Shown here in pieces: positions 27,552 to 36,384 of a stretch of DNA of 64,000 nt (its first letter is position 1; each line of letters starts with the position of its first letter). The stretch is from positions 496,001 through 560,000 of the forward strand of contig JBAOIA010000012.1 in assembly GCA_037045145.1 (NCBI GenBank), read 5' to 3'. Both the position numbers and the translations under genes were made by a program. Under the pieces are notes generated by a model that did no database searches, was not told the DNA's origin, and was given only the letters and a program-made list of their open reading frames with translations. Source of the stretch: Bacteroidia bacterium (GTDB lineage Bacteria > Bacteroidota > Bacteroidia > AKYH767-A > OLB10).

Positions 27552-27575
27552 GCTTGAGTGAAAAATAAATCTCTT

Positions 27576-28262
27576 TCATGGTTCAAATTTATAACCGATT
27601 CCCTTAATGGTTCTAATCACCTGATCGCCTAACTTTTCTCTGATTTTTCTTATGTGTACGTCAATGGTTCTGTTGCCAACTACAATGTCATTACCCCACA
27701 CCCGGCTGAGTATATCTTCCCTCGAAAAAACTTTGCCGGGCTTGGATGCCAATAATGAAATTAATTCAAACTCCTTACGTGGCAACTCAAATTTTTGCCC
27801 TTCTTGATAGATTAAATAATGCATGCGGTCAATTTTTAATCCGCTTATCTCTATTATTGTTGCTTCTGCCCCGGGCAATTCACTTGTCCTGCGCAACAGT
27901 GCTTTAATTCGACTCATTAAAACAGGTAACCGAATCGGTTTCTGAATGTAATCGTCAGCGCCAACATCAAAACCGGCAATCTGTGAATAATCTTCACTCC
28001 TTGCCGTTAAAAATGCAATAATTGTTTTATTGAGAGCAGGTATTGTTCTCATTATACGGCAGGCTTCTACCCCGTCCATCACTGGCATCATAATGTCCAT
28101 TACAATCAAATGTGGCACCTCCTTTTTAGCCAATACTATTGCTTCTTCGCCATTCTTGGCTGTATAAACCAAGTAGCCTTCCTTTCGGAGATTATATTGT
28201 ATAAACTCAATGATGTCAGGCTCATCATCAACAATCAAAATTTTGTATGTCTGACTTTTCAT
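27576..28262 (-). CDS. Orphan OmpR/PhoB-family response regulator
   Basis: A 228-residue DNA-binding regulator. Receiver: acidic residues VDDEPD (11-16), phospho-acceptor Asp56 (VMDIMMPVMDG) and Lys108 (YIQKPI). The winged-helix output is at about 130-226, with RTIDVHIRKIREKL and RTIKGIGYKFEP, closely like PhoB-type regulators of Bacteroidota. No histidine kinase is next to it. It is convergent with the metal cluster, so it need not control it. No standard promoter was identified ahead of it. Confidence 0.93.
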   Translation of the reverse strand: MKSQTYKILIVDDEPDIIEFIQYNLRKEGYLVYTAKNGEEAIVLAKKEVPHLIVMDIMMPVMDGVEACRIMRTIPALNKTIIAFLTARSEDYSQIAGFDVGADDYIQKPIRLPVLMSRIKALLRRTSELPGAEATIIEISGLKIDRMHYLIYQEGQKFELPRKEFELISLLASKPGKVFSREDILSRVWGNDIVVGNRTIDVHIRKIREKLGDQVIRTIKGIGYKFEP

Positions 28263-28454
28263 ATTTCTTTTGACAATGCAAAGAAAGATAACTGAATTGA
28301 AATTTACATCATTATACTAAGGTTACTCCCGGCTAATAGTCAAAATAAGTATGATGAAAACGTTAATTAAAAACTGGACTTAAACTACTCTTCAAATAGC
28401 CTACTCTAAAATCGCCTTCCTTTATAAATTATACTGACGTAGTCAATAACTCTG
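28263..28454. other. Divergent intergenic region
   Basis: About 190 bases between the orphan regulator and paaG, A/T rich. Apart from the -7-like element just before paaG I see no gene, hairpin or repeat. Confidence 0.5.
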
Positions 28455-28462
28455 TATTTTTG
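28455..28462 (+). promoter_or_regulatory. Candidate -7 element TATTTTTG just before paaG
   Basis: The match to TAnnTTTG ends 6 bases before the ATG at 28469, implying an almost leaderless transcript. No TTG was found 19-21 bases upstream. Confidence 0.4.
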
Positions 28463-28468
28463 CCTATT

Positions 28469-29248
28469 ATGGAACCAACAGTATTACACGAAATAAATGG
28501 TCAGGTTGTAAAACTCACATTAAACCGGCCGGAAAAATTCAACAGTTTTAACCGTGAAATGTCCTTGCAATTACAGGATGAACTAAAGAAAGCAGCTAAC
28601 AATTCAAACATACGTGCAATTTTAATAACAGGAACCGGTAAAGCTTTTTGTGCGGGACAAGATTTGTCTGAAGCTGTTGATGCCAACGGTCCAGGCATTG
28701 CCGCAATAGTACGAGAGCATTACAATCCTATTATTACCCTAATAAGAAATATAGAAAAGCCAATAGTATGTGCCGTTAATGGTGTGGCTGCAGGTGCTGG
28801 CGCCAATATTGCTTTATGTTGTGATATTGTTTTAGCTGCAGAATCGGCATTATTCATTCAAGCATTCAGTAAAATTGGATTAATACCTGATAGTGGTGGA
28901 ACTTTCTTCCTGCCTCGACTTATTGGGTTTCAAAGAGCCAGTGCATTGACTATGTTAGGCGATAAAGTTTCTGCTGCCGAAGCCGTAACTATGGGTATGA
29001 TTTACAAAGCCGTTGATGATGCACAGTTAATGGAAACAGCCATACAGACATCACAGACATTAGCCGGTTTACCCACCAAAGCATTAGGTCTTACCAAAAA
29101 ATTATTGAATCAATCTCTGATGAATGATTTGAATACACAACTTGAATGTGAGTTGGCAGAACAGGTCAATGCAGCAAAAAGCTACGATCATAACGAAGGC
29201 ATAAAAGCATTTCTAGAAAAAAGAAAACCCGTTTTTAAAGGACAATGA
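28469..29248 (+). CDS. paaG: PaaG-type enoyl-CoA hydratase/isomerase
   Basis: A 259-residue crotonase-fold enzyme. The ATG at 28469 is preferred to a TTG three codons upstream inside the promoter-like element. The oxyanion-hole motifs AFCAGQDLSE (about 62-71) and GVAAGAGANIAL are present. Where fatty-acid hydratases carry two catalytic Glu, this protein has Asn (GAGAN) and Asp (GLIPDSGGTFFLPR), the pattern of PaaG, the 1,2-epoxyphenylacetyl-CoA isomerase, rather than a classic hydratase. It overlaps the next dehydrogenase gene by 4 bases (ATGA). The ring-cleavage epoxidase genes (paaABCDE) are not in the window, so the physiological substrate remains open. Confidence 0.88.
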   Translation: MEPTVLHEINGQVVKLTLNRPEKFNSFNREMSLQLQDELKKAANNSNIRAILITGTGKAFCAGQDLSEAVDANGPGIAAIVREHYNPIITLIRNIEKPIVCAVNGVAAGAGANIALCCDIVLAAESALFIQAFSKIGLIPDSGGTFFLPRLIGFQRASALTMLGDKVSAAEAVTMGMIYKAVDDAQLMETAIQTSQTLAGLPTKALGLTKKLLNQSLMNDLNTQLECELAEQVNAAKSYDHNEGIKAFLEKRKPVFKGQ

Positions 29249-30405
29249 AACAACAAATAGGAATAGCAGGAGCAGGTTCAATGGGATCTGGAATTGCTCA
29301 GGTAGCGGCAACCAATGGTTGCAAAGTAACCCTTTTTGATTCAAGTGCTGACGCTTTATCAAAAGCCCAAATATTAATACGTTCCAGTTTGGATAAATTG
29401 GTCGAAAAGGGTAAAATAGATAAGACAAAAGCTGATGATACTTTTAAGCAAATAAAATTTTCAGATGAATTAACTGAACTCAAACAAGCTGATTTATTTA
29501 TTGAAGCAGTAATTGAAAATATTGATGTAAAACAGAGTTTGTTCAGCAGTGTAGAAAATATTGTCTCGAACGAATGTATCTTAGCTACTAACACATCTTC
29601 GCTGCCGGTAATTGCAATTGGTTCATCGTGTAGAAAGCAAGATAGAGTTATAGGGCTGCATTTTTTCAATCCACCGGTTTTAATGCAATTGGTTGAAGTA
29701 ATTCCCACATTTAATACAACAGATAAAGTAATAACAGATGCTGTTGAAACTATGCGCCAATGGGGAAAACTACCTGTAATTGCCAAAGACACTCCGGGAT
29801 TTATCGTTAACCGAATAGCACGCCCCTACTATGGTGAAGCGCTTCGAATTTATGAAGAAGGTATTGCCGACTTTGCTACAATTGACCATGCCATGAGAAC
29901 CATTGGTGGCTTTAAAATGGGGCCTTTTGAACTGATGGATTTTATTGGAAATGATGTTAACTTTAAAGTTACAGAAACTGTATTTACACAAATGTTTTTC
30001 GATCAGAGATATAAACCTTCCATTACTCAGAAACGATTATTTGAGGGAAAACTTTTTGGTCGTAAAAGCAACAGAGGCTATTATGATTATAAAAACTCCA
30101 ATCAACCTCAACCATCCTTAGATAGTAACCTACATAACCAGATTTTTGATAGAATTTTTGCTATGTTGGTTAACGAAGCTGCCGACACCTTGATGATGGG
30201 AATTGCAACTGCTTCCGACATTGAAACTGCAATGACTAAAGGAGTTAATTACCCACAGGGGCTATTAACATGGGCAAATAAACGTGGCTTGCGGACTGTG
30301 TACAATAAATTGGAAGAACTGTTTACCTACTATGGTGAAGACCGATATAGAGTGTGCCCACATTTACGAAAATTGGCGTTAAACGATGATATGTTCAGAA
30401 TTTAA
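29245..30405 (+). CDS. 3-hydroxyacyl-CoA dehydrogenase (PaaH/Hbd type)
   Basis: A 386-residue NAD+-dependent enzyme oxidising 3-hydroxyacyl-CoA to 3-ketoacyl-CoA. The N-terminal Rossmann domain has GAGSMGSGIAQVAA (residues 7-20) and the acidic end of strand 2 (TLFDSS). The catalytic His lies in GLHFFNPP (about 140) with the conserved DTPGFIVNRI that follows. The C-terminal part has two 3HCDH helical units; the second (VNEAADTLMMG, about 310) makes it longer than the 280-residue Hbd proteins. It is translationally coupled to paaG, so the pair would act in sequence on one acyl-CoA. Confidence 0.93.
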   Translation: MKQQIGIAGAGSMGSGIAQVAATNGCKVTLFDSSADALSKAQILIRSSLDKLVEKGKIDKTKADDTFKQIKFSDELTELKQADLFIEAVIENIDVKQSLFSSVENIVSNECILATNTSSLPVIAIGSSCRKQDRVIGLHFFNPPVLMQLVEVIPTFNTTDKVITDAVETMRQWGKLPVIAKDTPGFIVNRIARPYYGEALRIYEEGIADFATIDHAMRTIGGFKMGPFELMDFIGNDVNFKVTETVFTQMFFDQRYKPSITQKRLFEGKLFGRKSNRGYYDYKNSNQPQPSLDSNLHNQIFDRIFAMLVNEAADTLMMGIATASDIETAMTKGVNYPQGLLTWANKRGLRTVYNKLEELFTYYGEDRYRVCPHLRKLALNDDMFRI

Positions 30406-30449
30406 GCTGAATTTGATAAATATCAGCAGTATTTTGCTATTACAAACGC

Positions 30450-30457
30450 TATTTTTG
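30450..30457 (+). promoter_or_regulatory. Candidate -7 element TATTTTTG
   Basis: The match to TAnnTTTG lies 26 bases before the ATG at 30484, in the 78-base gap after the dehydrogenase. There is no clear -33 partner at standard spacing. Confidence 0.35.
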
Positions 30458-30483
30458 CACGCGAATCATTTTTAGGGTTAGGG

Positions 30484-31758
30484 ATGGAAAATCAAGAGCA
30501 GAAAAGTAAGTTTCAGCAGGCAATAGATGTTATTACCGGAGTTGCAAAAATCACCATTGGTGCCGGCATTGTGCATTGTAAAGCACAAGATGAACAAATG
30601 GATGGCCGTTATATTACTTTAGATGGTCAAAAAAAATTGTTTTTTGGCAGTTGTGGTTATCTGGGCATTGAAAAACATCCTAAAATTATTGAAGCAGCAG
30701 TAGAAGCACTTCACTCCCATGGGGCACAATTTTCATCATCGCGTGCCTATGTATCATCACACTACTATGAGGAAGCTGAAAGTCTATTCTCAAAAATGTT
30801 TGGCCGACCTGCCCTTGTGATGCAATCGCTTACTCTTGGACATATTACCGGCCTGCCCCTTCTAGTTGGCGATAACGATGCTATTATCATGGATGTTCAG
30901 GCGCATGACAGCATTCAGTCTGCTACAGCCATGCTTAAATTACGCAATGTTAAAATTGATATAGTCCGCCATAACAGAATGGATATTCTTGAAGAAAGAA
31001 TAAAAGTTCTTAAAAACAGATATCAGCGAATTTGGTATTTGGGTGATGGTGTATATTCCATGCATGGCGATTTTGCCCCGGTTAAGGAGCTTTATGCACT
31101 TGCAGATAAGTATGAACAATTGCACCTGTATCTTGATGATATCCATGGTATGAGTTGGACCGGACCTCACGGAACAGGCATGGTGATGAATGCTGTTCCA
31201 TACTATCACCGTAAATTGTTTTTATCAACAGGAATGACTAAGGCTTTCGGCACTGCCGGTGGATTACTTACTTTTCCTGATGAAGAGTATTTTAAGTTAG
31301 TTAAAACTTGCGGAAAAGGATTTATTTTTTCGATTCAGCTTCCGCCTGCAATTCTTGCTGCAACTATTGCTTCGTGTAAGATTCACATGAGCGATGAAAT
31401 CATCCCATTGCAACAAAGTTTGATGGCAAAAATTGATTATTTTAATAAAAAAGCCGAAGAACTCGGTTTATTGGTCATCAGAAAAGAACAATCTCCTGTA
31501 TTTTTTATTGGCGTTGGAAATCCTAATGTTGGTTACAGTACAGTATTACGAATGAAAAAGGCTGGCTTTTTCTTTAACCTTTCAGTATTTCCTGCAGTGA
31601 GTATTAAGCACACCGGATTACGAATTACTTTAAGTAATCATATTCAAATAGAAGATATTGATGAACTACTTGAAACCCTTGCGGAAAACTTACCTGTAGT
31701 TTTCAAAGAAAACAATACTAGTTTCGAGCAGATTAAAGAAGAATTTGCCAATCATTAA
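30484..31758 (+). CDS. PLP-dependent alpha-oxoamine synthase-like / class I-II aminotransferase-fold enzyme
   Basis: A 424-residue cytoplasmic enzyme of the fold that includes BioF, Kbl, serine palmitoyltransferase and CqsA. Visible: LFFGSCGYLGIEKHP (about 56), HSHGAQFSSSRAY (about 79, substrate loop), the PLP-stacking His in DVQAHDSIQSA (about 140), the PLP-pyridine Asp in LYLDDIHGMSWTG (about 219) and the Schiff-base Lys in STGMTKAFGTAGG (about 257). The last differs from the usual SKAFG by a Thr. The family condenses an amino acid with an acyl-CoA or acyl-ACP, fitting the acyl-CoA genes upstream. It does not look like the Bacteroides serine palmitoyltransferase as I remember it, so the product is unassigned. 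Its stop overlaps the convergent acyltransferase by 4 bases. Confidence 0.85.
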   Translation: MENQEQKSKFQQAIDVITGVAKITIGAGIVHCKAQDEQMDGRYITLDGQKKLFFGSCGYLGIEKHPKIIEAAVEALHSHGAQFSSSRAYVSSHYYEEAESLFSKMFGRPALVMQSLTLGHITGLPLLVGDNDAIIMDVQAHDSIQSATAMLKLRNVKIDIVRHNRMDILEERIKVLKNRYQRIWYLGDGVYSMHGDFAPVKELYALADKYEQLHLYLDDIHGMSWTGPHGTGMVMNAVPYYHRKLFLSTGMTKAFGTAGGLLTFPDEEYFKLVKTCGKGFIFSIQLPPAILAATIASCKIHMSDEIIPLQQSLMAKIDYFNKKAEELGLLVIRKEQSPVFFIGVGNPNVGYSTVLRMKKAGFFFNLSVFPAVSIKHTGLRITLSNHIQIEDIDELLETLAENLPVVFKENNTSFEQIKEEFANH

Positions 31759-32816
31759 TGCTCAAAATTTTTCTTTAGCTTCAAAATAGGCGACTCAATT
31801 AATTTCCACGACAAATGTGAAATTAAAAATGTCAAAGCAATTGAAATTACAAGAGTCAGCCATCGGTTTGGTAAACCAATACCTATTCTTTCAAATGAGC
31901 TGATAAACAATGTTGGTATTACTTTATGGTATAAATATATTCCATAACTGATTTTACCTCCATAAACCACCCATTTGTTCTCCATAAATATTTTTATTAC
32001 TCCTTTAAATCCTACCACTGCGTTTAGTACAAGACAACTTGAAAGCAATATCAGGCTTAAACATAAAAATGGATCATTACGTGGCTTATCATAAGACGTC
32101 ACCAAGGTTAACAGAATAGCAATTGGAAGCAAAAAAGGTAATGCTTTTTTGAACGATTCAATAAACTTCAAACGATATTCAAGCCCACATGCCAATAGTG
32201 CTCCAATGCCAAGAGTATCCATTTGCGAGATAGGCAATAAGAATGGGTCTCCTCCTAACATAAAATACTGTCTTATGACACATTTAAAAAGATAACCTGT
32301 AATAATCATAGAAATAACCCATTTAAATTCTGTGCCCCTAGGCAGCATTAATAAAATAAATGGCCATAAAAGGTAAAATTGTTCTTCAACACCTAACGAC
32401 CAAAGATGATTATCTATGGTTCCTTGCCATCCATGAAAATAAAAAAACCAGTTGGGTAGATAGGCTAAATAAAAAATTATCCAACCTTTCTGTGCAATGT
32501 ACAATCCAAAACACTCAAGAAAAATATAACTGAAAATTAAAATATAATAGGGCGGAAAAAGTCGGAGAAAACGTTTGGCAAAAAAGTTTTTGATAATTAG
32601 TCGTCTTGAAATATGCTCTTCAGCATTTTTCAGTCTTAGTAAAATTCCTGTTATCAGAAACCCGGAAATAGCAAAGAAAATCTGAACACCGTAAAAGCCT
32701 GTAGAGAACTTATAATCAAAATTTAATTCTGCTAAATAATGGTTCAACACCACCATTATGGCTGCAATAAAACGTATTCCATCAAGATGTGGAATATACC
32801 GGGTTTGGGAGTTCAT
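31755..32816 (-). CDS. Membrane O-acyltransferase (acyltransferase 3, OafA/YrhL family)
   Basis: A 353-residue inner-membrane protein with about 10 TM helices. The opening RYIPHLDGIRFIAAIMVVLNHY carries the family's His-x-x-x-x-Arg/His motif. GFYGVQIFFAISGFLITGIL and the WSLGVEEQFYLLWPF motif (about 140) are diagnostic, with an RLFPPYY segment between. Such enzymes move acyl (often acetyl) groups from cytoplasmic CoA donors to cell-surface sugars such as O-antigen or exopolysaccharide. The acceptor is unknown. It is convergent and overlapping by 4 bases with the PLP enzyme. No other sugar genes are nearby. Confidence 0.93.
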   Translation of the reverse strand: MNSQTRYIPHLDGIRFIAAIMVVLNHYLAELNFDYKFSTGFYGVQIFFAISGFLITGILLRLKNAEEHISRRLIIKNFFAKRFLRLFPPYYILIFSYIFLECFGLYIAQKGWIIFYLAYLPNWFFYFHGWQGTIDNHLWSLGVEEQFYLLWPFILLMLPRGTEFKWVISMIITGYLFKCVIRQYFMLGGDPFLLPISQMDTLGIGALLACGLEYRLKFIESFKKALPFLLPIAILLTLVTSYDKPRNDPFLCLSLILLSSCLVLNAVVGFKGVIKIFMENKWVVYGGKISYGIYLYHKVIPTLFISSFERIGIGLPNRWLTLVISIALTFLISHLSWKLIESPILKLKKNFEH

Positions 32817-32965
32817 TGAAAAGATTAGCCCGCCAAAATATAGCGACTACTCTTTTCCACAATAAGAATTTGGCTAATGCATAATATTTCAGGTCGAAGG
32901 TGATGAGATTTTCACCCAATTTACTTTACTACTGAAACAAATGCTTCTACTAAGGGATTTTAAAA

Positions 32966-33391
32966 TTATTGAACCGGAAAGCAATTTCGCTGCCAATAAC
33001 CGTTTAGATATAGAAAACGATCATCAAAGTCACTGATATTCAGTGGTTTAATAAAATAACCGGCAACATTAAACTCATAAGCAGTCTTCACATCAGAATC
33101 ATCTTCAGATGTAGTTAAAACGCATACATGAATATCTTTTAGTTCAGGGTCTGTACGTAGTTCAGACAAGAACTCTAACCCATTCATCAAAGGCATATTA
33201 ATGTCCAACAAAATAATATCAGGCCTTTTTATTTTAATATCACTCATGCCACGTAACATCATCAATGCATCAAGACCATTATGGGCAGTATCAACCTGAT
33301 ATGGAAAATCAAGTTTAGCAATTGCCCTTTTGATTATCATGCTGTCAACCTTATCATCATCAATAAGGAGTATTGTTAATTGTTTATTCAT
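32966..33391 (-). CDS. Single-domain response regulator (Rcp1/CheY-like)
   Basis: A 141-residue stand-alone receiver: acidic residues DDD at 11-13, phospho-acceptor Asp63 (ILLDINMPLMNG), the Thr of VLTTSED at about 93 and Lys115 (YFIKPL). There is no output domain. Such receivers usually pass phosphate on or bind a partner protein. It is divergent from a PAS histidine kinase across 108 bases, the arrangement seen for phytochrome-like kinases and Rcp1-type receivers, so it is probably that kinase's partner. Confidence 0.92.
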   Translation of the reverse strand: MNKQLTILLIDDDKVDSMIIKRAIAKLDFPYQVDTAHNGLDALMMLRGMSDIKIKRPDIILLDINMPLMNGLEFLSELRTDPELKDIHVCVLTTSEDDSDVKTAYEFNVAGYFIKPLNISDFDDRFLYLNGYWQRNCFPVQ

Positions 33392-33444
33392 TAATCACAA
33401 AATATATCGCCTAAACATTTCTCTGCAAAAATAAAACATTTAAT

Positions 33445-33476
33445 TTGTCAGTAACGTATAAACATACTAAGTTTAA
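33445..33476 (+). promoter_or_regulatory. Promoter-like TTTG-N20-TAAGTTTA
   Basis: TTTG (33445-33448) and TAAGTTTA (33469-33476, one base from TAnnTTTG) are separated by 20 bases, the expected spacing, and sit 23 bases before the kinase ATG. Confidence 0.45.
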
Positions 33477-33499
33477 CACAATTTTCTACACAAACAGGT

Positions 33500-35281
33500 A
33501 TGGATACACCCGTTGCAAAATGGATAATCAGAAAATTAATGCTCAATAGCATTTATCGTTCTATTCAGGAGGATGATATTTTAGCTAAGCAGCGTTTCAA
33601 CCTCTTCAGAATCTTTAACCTTGTTGCCATCATAGGCATAGGTCTCATCTGCTATCAGGCAATTTATGTATTTAAAACGGGAAAAAACCTCTCATTTATC
33701 CTATTAGGCTTGGAAACTTTACTTATTTCAAATTACTTGCTGCTTAATGTTCATAAAAAACTCACCTTATCAGTAGTAATTAGTCTTTTGTCTTGCTTTG
33801 CTGCCCTACACTATATTACCTACTTTGCCGGTGGTATTCGCAACTCCGGAATGTTTTATCAGATCGCTTTTATCCTTTTATCGTTTATGCTGCTTGGTAG
33901 CAGATATGGTATTTGGTTTACAGTGCTGTCTGTTGTCAATATGGTTTACTTCTTCTTGATAACAGAATATACTAACTGGATTGATTATAGTTTTATTGGT
34001 CAAACGGCATCACTTATCAATCAGGATTATTTAATTACAGGACTTGTCAGCCTGATTGTGATCAGCAGCATGATTAACAATTTGGAAAGCAAAAAAAATG
34101 TTGTTATTTCTACCATCACCGATTCCAGAAACAAACTAGCTATCATCAATAAAGAGTTGAATAAGCTATCTCTGGTAGCCAGCAAAACTGATAATGCCGT
34201 TGTCATTACTGATGAAAATGGTGTCATCGAATGGGTTAATGATGGTTTTACACGAATTACAGGTTATCAATTTTATGATTCAATAAATCAATCACTTCAA
34301 ACATTCTTAAGCGGACCTGATACCGAAAAGGAAAATCTTGAGAAAGTGCAAAACAGTATGCGCGAATTCAAATTTAGTGACAGTGAACTTTTGCGTTACA
34401 GAAAAGATGGAACCACAGTGTGGATGCATGACAGTATTACACCAATAAGTGACAGTGAAAAGAATTCACGCAAGTTCATTTTTATCATGAGTGATATTAA
34501 CGAACGTAAAAAAGCAGAAATTCAGTTAAGCGAGTATTTAAGTGACCTTGAAAAAACGAATAAAGAGCTTGACAAATTTGCATATATTGTTTCGCACGAT
34601 TTGAAAGCGCCATTACGTGCCATCGGCAACCTGACAGATTGGATTACTACAGACAGTGCAGACAGCCTTTCTGAGGAGTCGAAAGAAAATTTCAAAATTA
34701 TTAAAGGCAGAGTAAAACGTATGGAACAACTTATTAATGCCATTCTGGAGTATTCTAAAGCATCTAAACATAAAGGTACACAAGAGTTGTTTTCGTTTAA
34801 TGAAATTGTACATAATGCCATTGATTTAGCAGGTGCAGATAGTAATTGCAAAATAGAAATTTCAGGCACAATGCCTGATTACTATGGCGATAAAGTTAAG
34901 TATCAACAAGTATTCATGAATCTAATCAGCAATGGTATTAAACACAATAACAAAGAGCAAAAGGATATAGAAATCAGTTGCCGCGAAGAAGGAAAGTTTT
35001 GGGAATTTAAAGTTAAAGACAATGGCCCCGGAATTGAAAATCGCTATCATGAAAAAGTGTTTGTAATATTTCAGACATTAAAAGCCAGAGATGAGTTTGA
35101 ATCAACCGGTATTGGCCTTTCAATAGTTAAAAAAATTGTGGAAGAAGCAGGAGGCAACATCCGCATTGAATCTACTCCCGGAGAAGGTTCTGCTTTCTTC
35201 TTCACAGTACCAAAAAATAAGATTGATGCTGCATTAATTACCGGAAAAGATAATCAGCAGATTTCACCTTTAGTTTTGTAA
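33500..35281 (+). CDS. Membrane PAS-domain sensor histidine kinase
   Basis: A 593-residue kinase. Six or so TM helices lie in residues 35-195, with no large periplasmic loop, then a short coiled coil (205-225) and one PAS/PAC domain (about 226-345, TDNAVVITDENGVIEWVNDG ... FIMSDINERKKAE). HisKA follows with His366 (AYIVSHDLKAPLRAI), and HATPase_c has FMNLISNGIKHNN, VKDNGPGIE and STGIGLSIVKKIVEEAGG. The SHDLKAPL H-box is the type found in phytochrome-family kinases. Membrane-embedded sensing is inferred. The likely partner is the divergent single-domain receiver. Confidence 0.93.
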   Translation: MDTPVAKWIIRKLMLNSIYRSIQEDDILAKQRFNLFRIFNLVAIIGIGLICYQAIYVFKTGKNLSFILLGLETLLISNYLLLNVHKKLTLSVVISLLSCFAALHYITYFAGGIRNSGMFYQIAFILLSFMLLGSRYGIWFTVLSVVNMVYFFLITEYTNWIDYSFIGQTASLINQDYLITGLVSLIVISSMINNLESKKNVVISTITDSRNKLAIINKELNKLSLVASKTDNAVVITDENGVIEWVNDGFTRITGYQFYDSINQSLQTFLSGPDTEKENLEKVQNSMREFKFSDSELLRYRKDGTTVWMHDSITPISDSEKNSRKFIFIMSDINERKKAEIQLSEYLSDLEKTNKELDKFAYIVSHDLKAPLRAIGNLTDWITTDSADSLSEESKENFKIIKGRVKRMEQLINAILEYSKASKHKGTQELFSFNEIVHNAIDLAGADSNCKIEISGTMPDYYGDKVKYQQVFMNLISNGIKHNNKEQKDIEISCREEGKFWEFKVKDNGPGIENRYHEKVFVIFQTLKARDEFESTGIGLSIVKKIVEEAGGNIRIESTPGEGSAFFFTVPKNKIDAALITGKDNQQISPLVL

Positions 35282-35347
35282 GATTTTTGTTTTTCTTTTT
35301 GCAACTTGCATACTTATTCATCGTATGAAATATAAAAATTCATAGCG

Positions 35348-35698
35348 ATGAAGCAGAAGCAAAAAAAATCATCTACCCTTTCTAAAGTAAAAAATTTCGA
35401 CTTTGACCAGTATCTCAACTTAAGAAAAGCAGAGCGTATCAAACTCCTGCAGCACATGGTTGAAAAACTTGACCCGGCCTCAAGAAAAAACTTCTTTAAG
35501 AGTTTGCTTCAATATGTTTTGTCGGATGAGGAACTTACTGCACTCGCTTTCAAAAACAACAGCGGTAAGCAAGAAACTAAAAAATCAAGAGTAGTTGAAT
35601 TATCTGATAAAGAAAAAGAAATGCTTGGGCAAATTGCCGACTATTTTCATGAACTGGAATTGATTATGGACTTGGATGAGTTGCTCTTGAATCCATAA
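35348..35698 (+). CDS. Small protein of unknown function
   Basis: 116 residues, with no signal peptide or TM segment. It has a basic N terminus (MKQKQKKSS), a predicted helical and charged middle (QYLNLRKAERIKLLQHMVEKLD) and an acidic helical C terminus (KEKEMLGQIADYFHELELIMDLDELL). I do not recognise it. It sits 66 bases after the PAS kinase on the same strand and might be cotranscribed. The codon pattern and clean stop argue for a real gene, but there is no functional clue. Confidence 0.55.
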   Translation: MKQKQKKSSTLSKVKNFDFDQYLNLRKAERIKLLQHMVEKLDPASRKNFFKSLLQYVLSDEELTALAFKNNSGKQETKKSRVVELSDKEKEMLGQIADYFHELELIMDLDELLLNP

Positions 35699-35709
35699 AC
35701 TGCATCCTT

Positions 35710-36216
35710 CTATAATTTATTTTTCTTAACAAAATCCACCTTTAACTTTTCAACAATAGACGCCACTGCCGGGCACACCAAGGTGTTCTGATAAGTTAAA
35801 TCCATAATCTGATTGATGTTTTTGCGATCGGTATGTGGATACTCCCTACATGCTTGAGGTCGAACGGAATAAATTGAACAATAGTTATCTGTTCCTAAAA
35901 AAGGACATGGTGAATGGTTTAGAACATAATGACCATCAGAATCCACATGTAGGTATTTTCCTACAAAATCTCCCGGCTTCTGCTTCAAATGTGTTGCGAT
36001 TCTGTCTATATCAACGTCTCTGAAAATGGGGCTTGTTGTTTTACAACAATTGGCACAATCCAGACAGCTGAACTCCCTGAAAAAATCATCACTTTCTTCT
36101 CTGAAAAAGCTATCCAGCTGAGGCGATTTAGACTTCGATAAACCTTTTAAAACCTGTTTATTCTCACGTTTTTTGCTTTGCGCTATTGATAAAAATTTTA
36201 ACATTTCCTGTATCAT
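35710..36216 (-). CDS. YkgJ-family cysteine-cluster protein
   Basis: A 168-residue cytoplasmic protein of the zinc/iron-chelating CxxCxxCC family. A cysteine cluster CLDCANCCK lies at about 55-63. A second set follows, CPFLGTDNYCSIYSVRPQACREYP at about 98-121 (written here as its ends CPFLG and ACREYP with the middle NYCSIY). These residues are thought to bind Zn or an Fe-S cluster. The biochemical role is unestablished for the family. It is convergent with the small ORF at 35348, 11 bases apart, and divergent from the SixA-like gene. Confidence 0.88.
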   Translation of the reverse strand: MIQEMLKFLSIAQSKKRENKQVLKGLSKSKSPQLDSFFREESDDFFREFSCLDCANCCKTTSPIFRDVDIDRIATHLKQKPGDFVGKYLHVDSDGHYVLNHSPCPFLGTDNYCSIYSVRPQACREYPHTDRKNINQIMDLTYQNTLVCPAVASIVEKLKVDFVKKNKL

Positions 36217-36384
36217 GCCTTAGCAAAGAAACAAAATTGAAACATTTTTAAATGGGATAAACTTTCTTAATAAAAAAGAAAAATATTGCTTGCAAGTAGG
36301 CATCATTTTTGCTAAAATTGTTCCATGAATAAACAAGTTTAATAATACCACTTTCCCCTTTTTACTAACTTAAAACTATTTACA

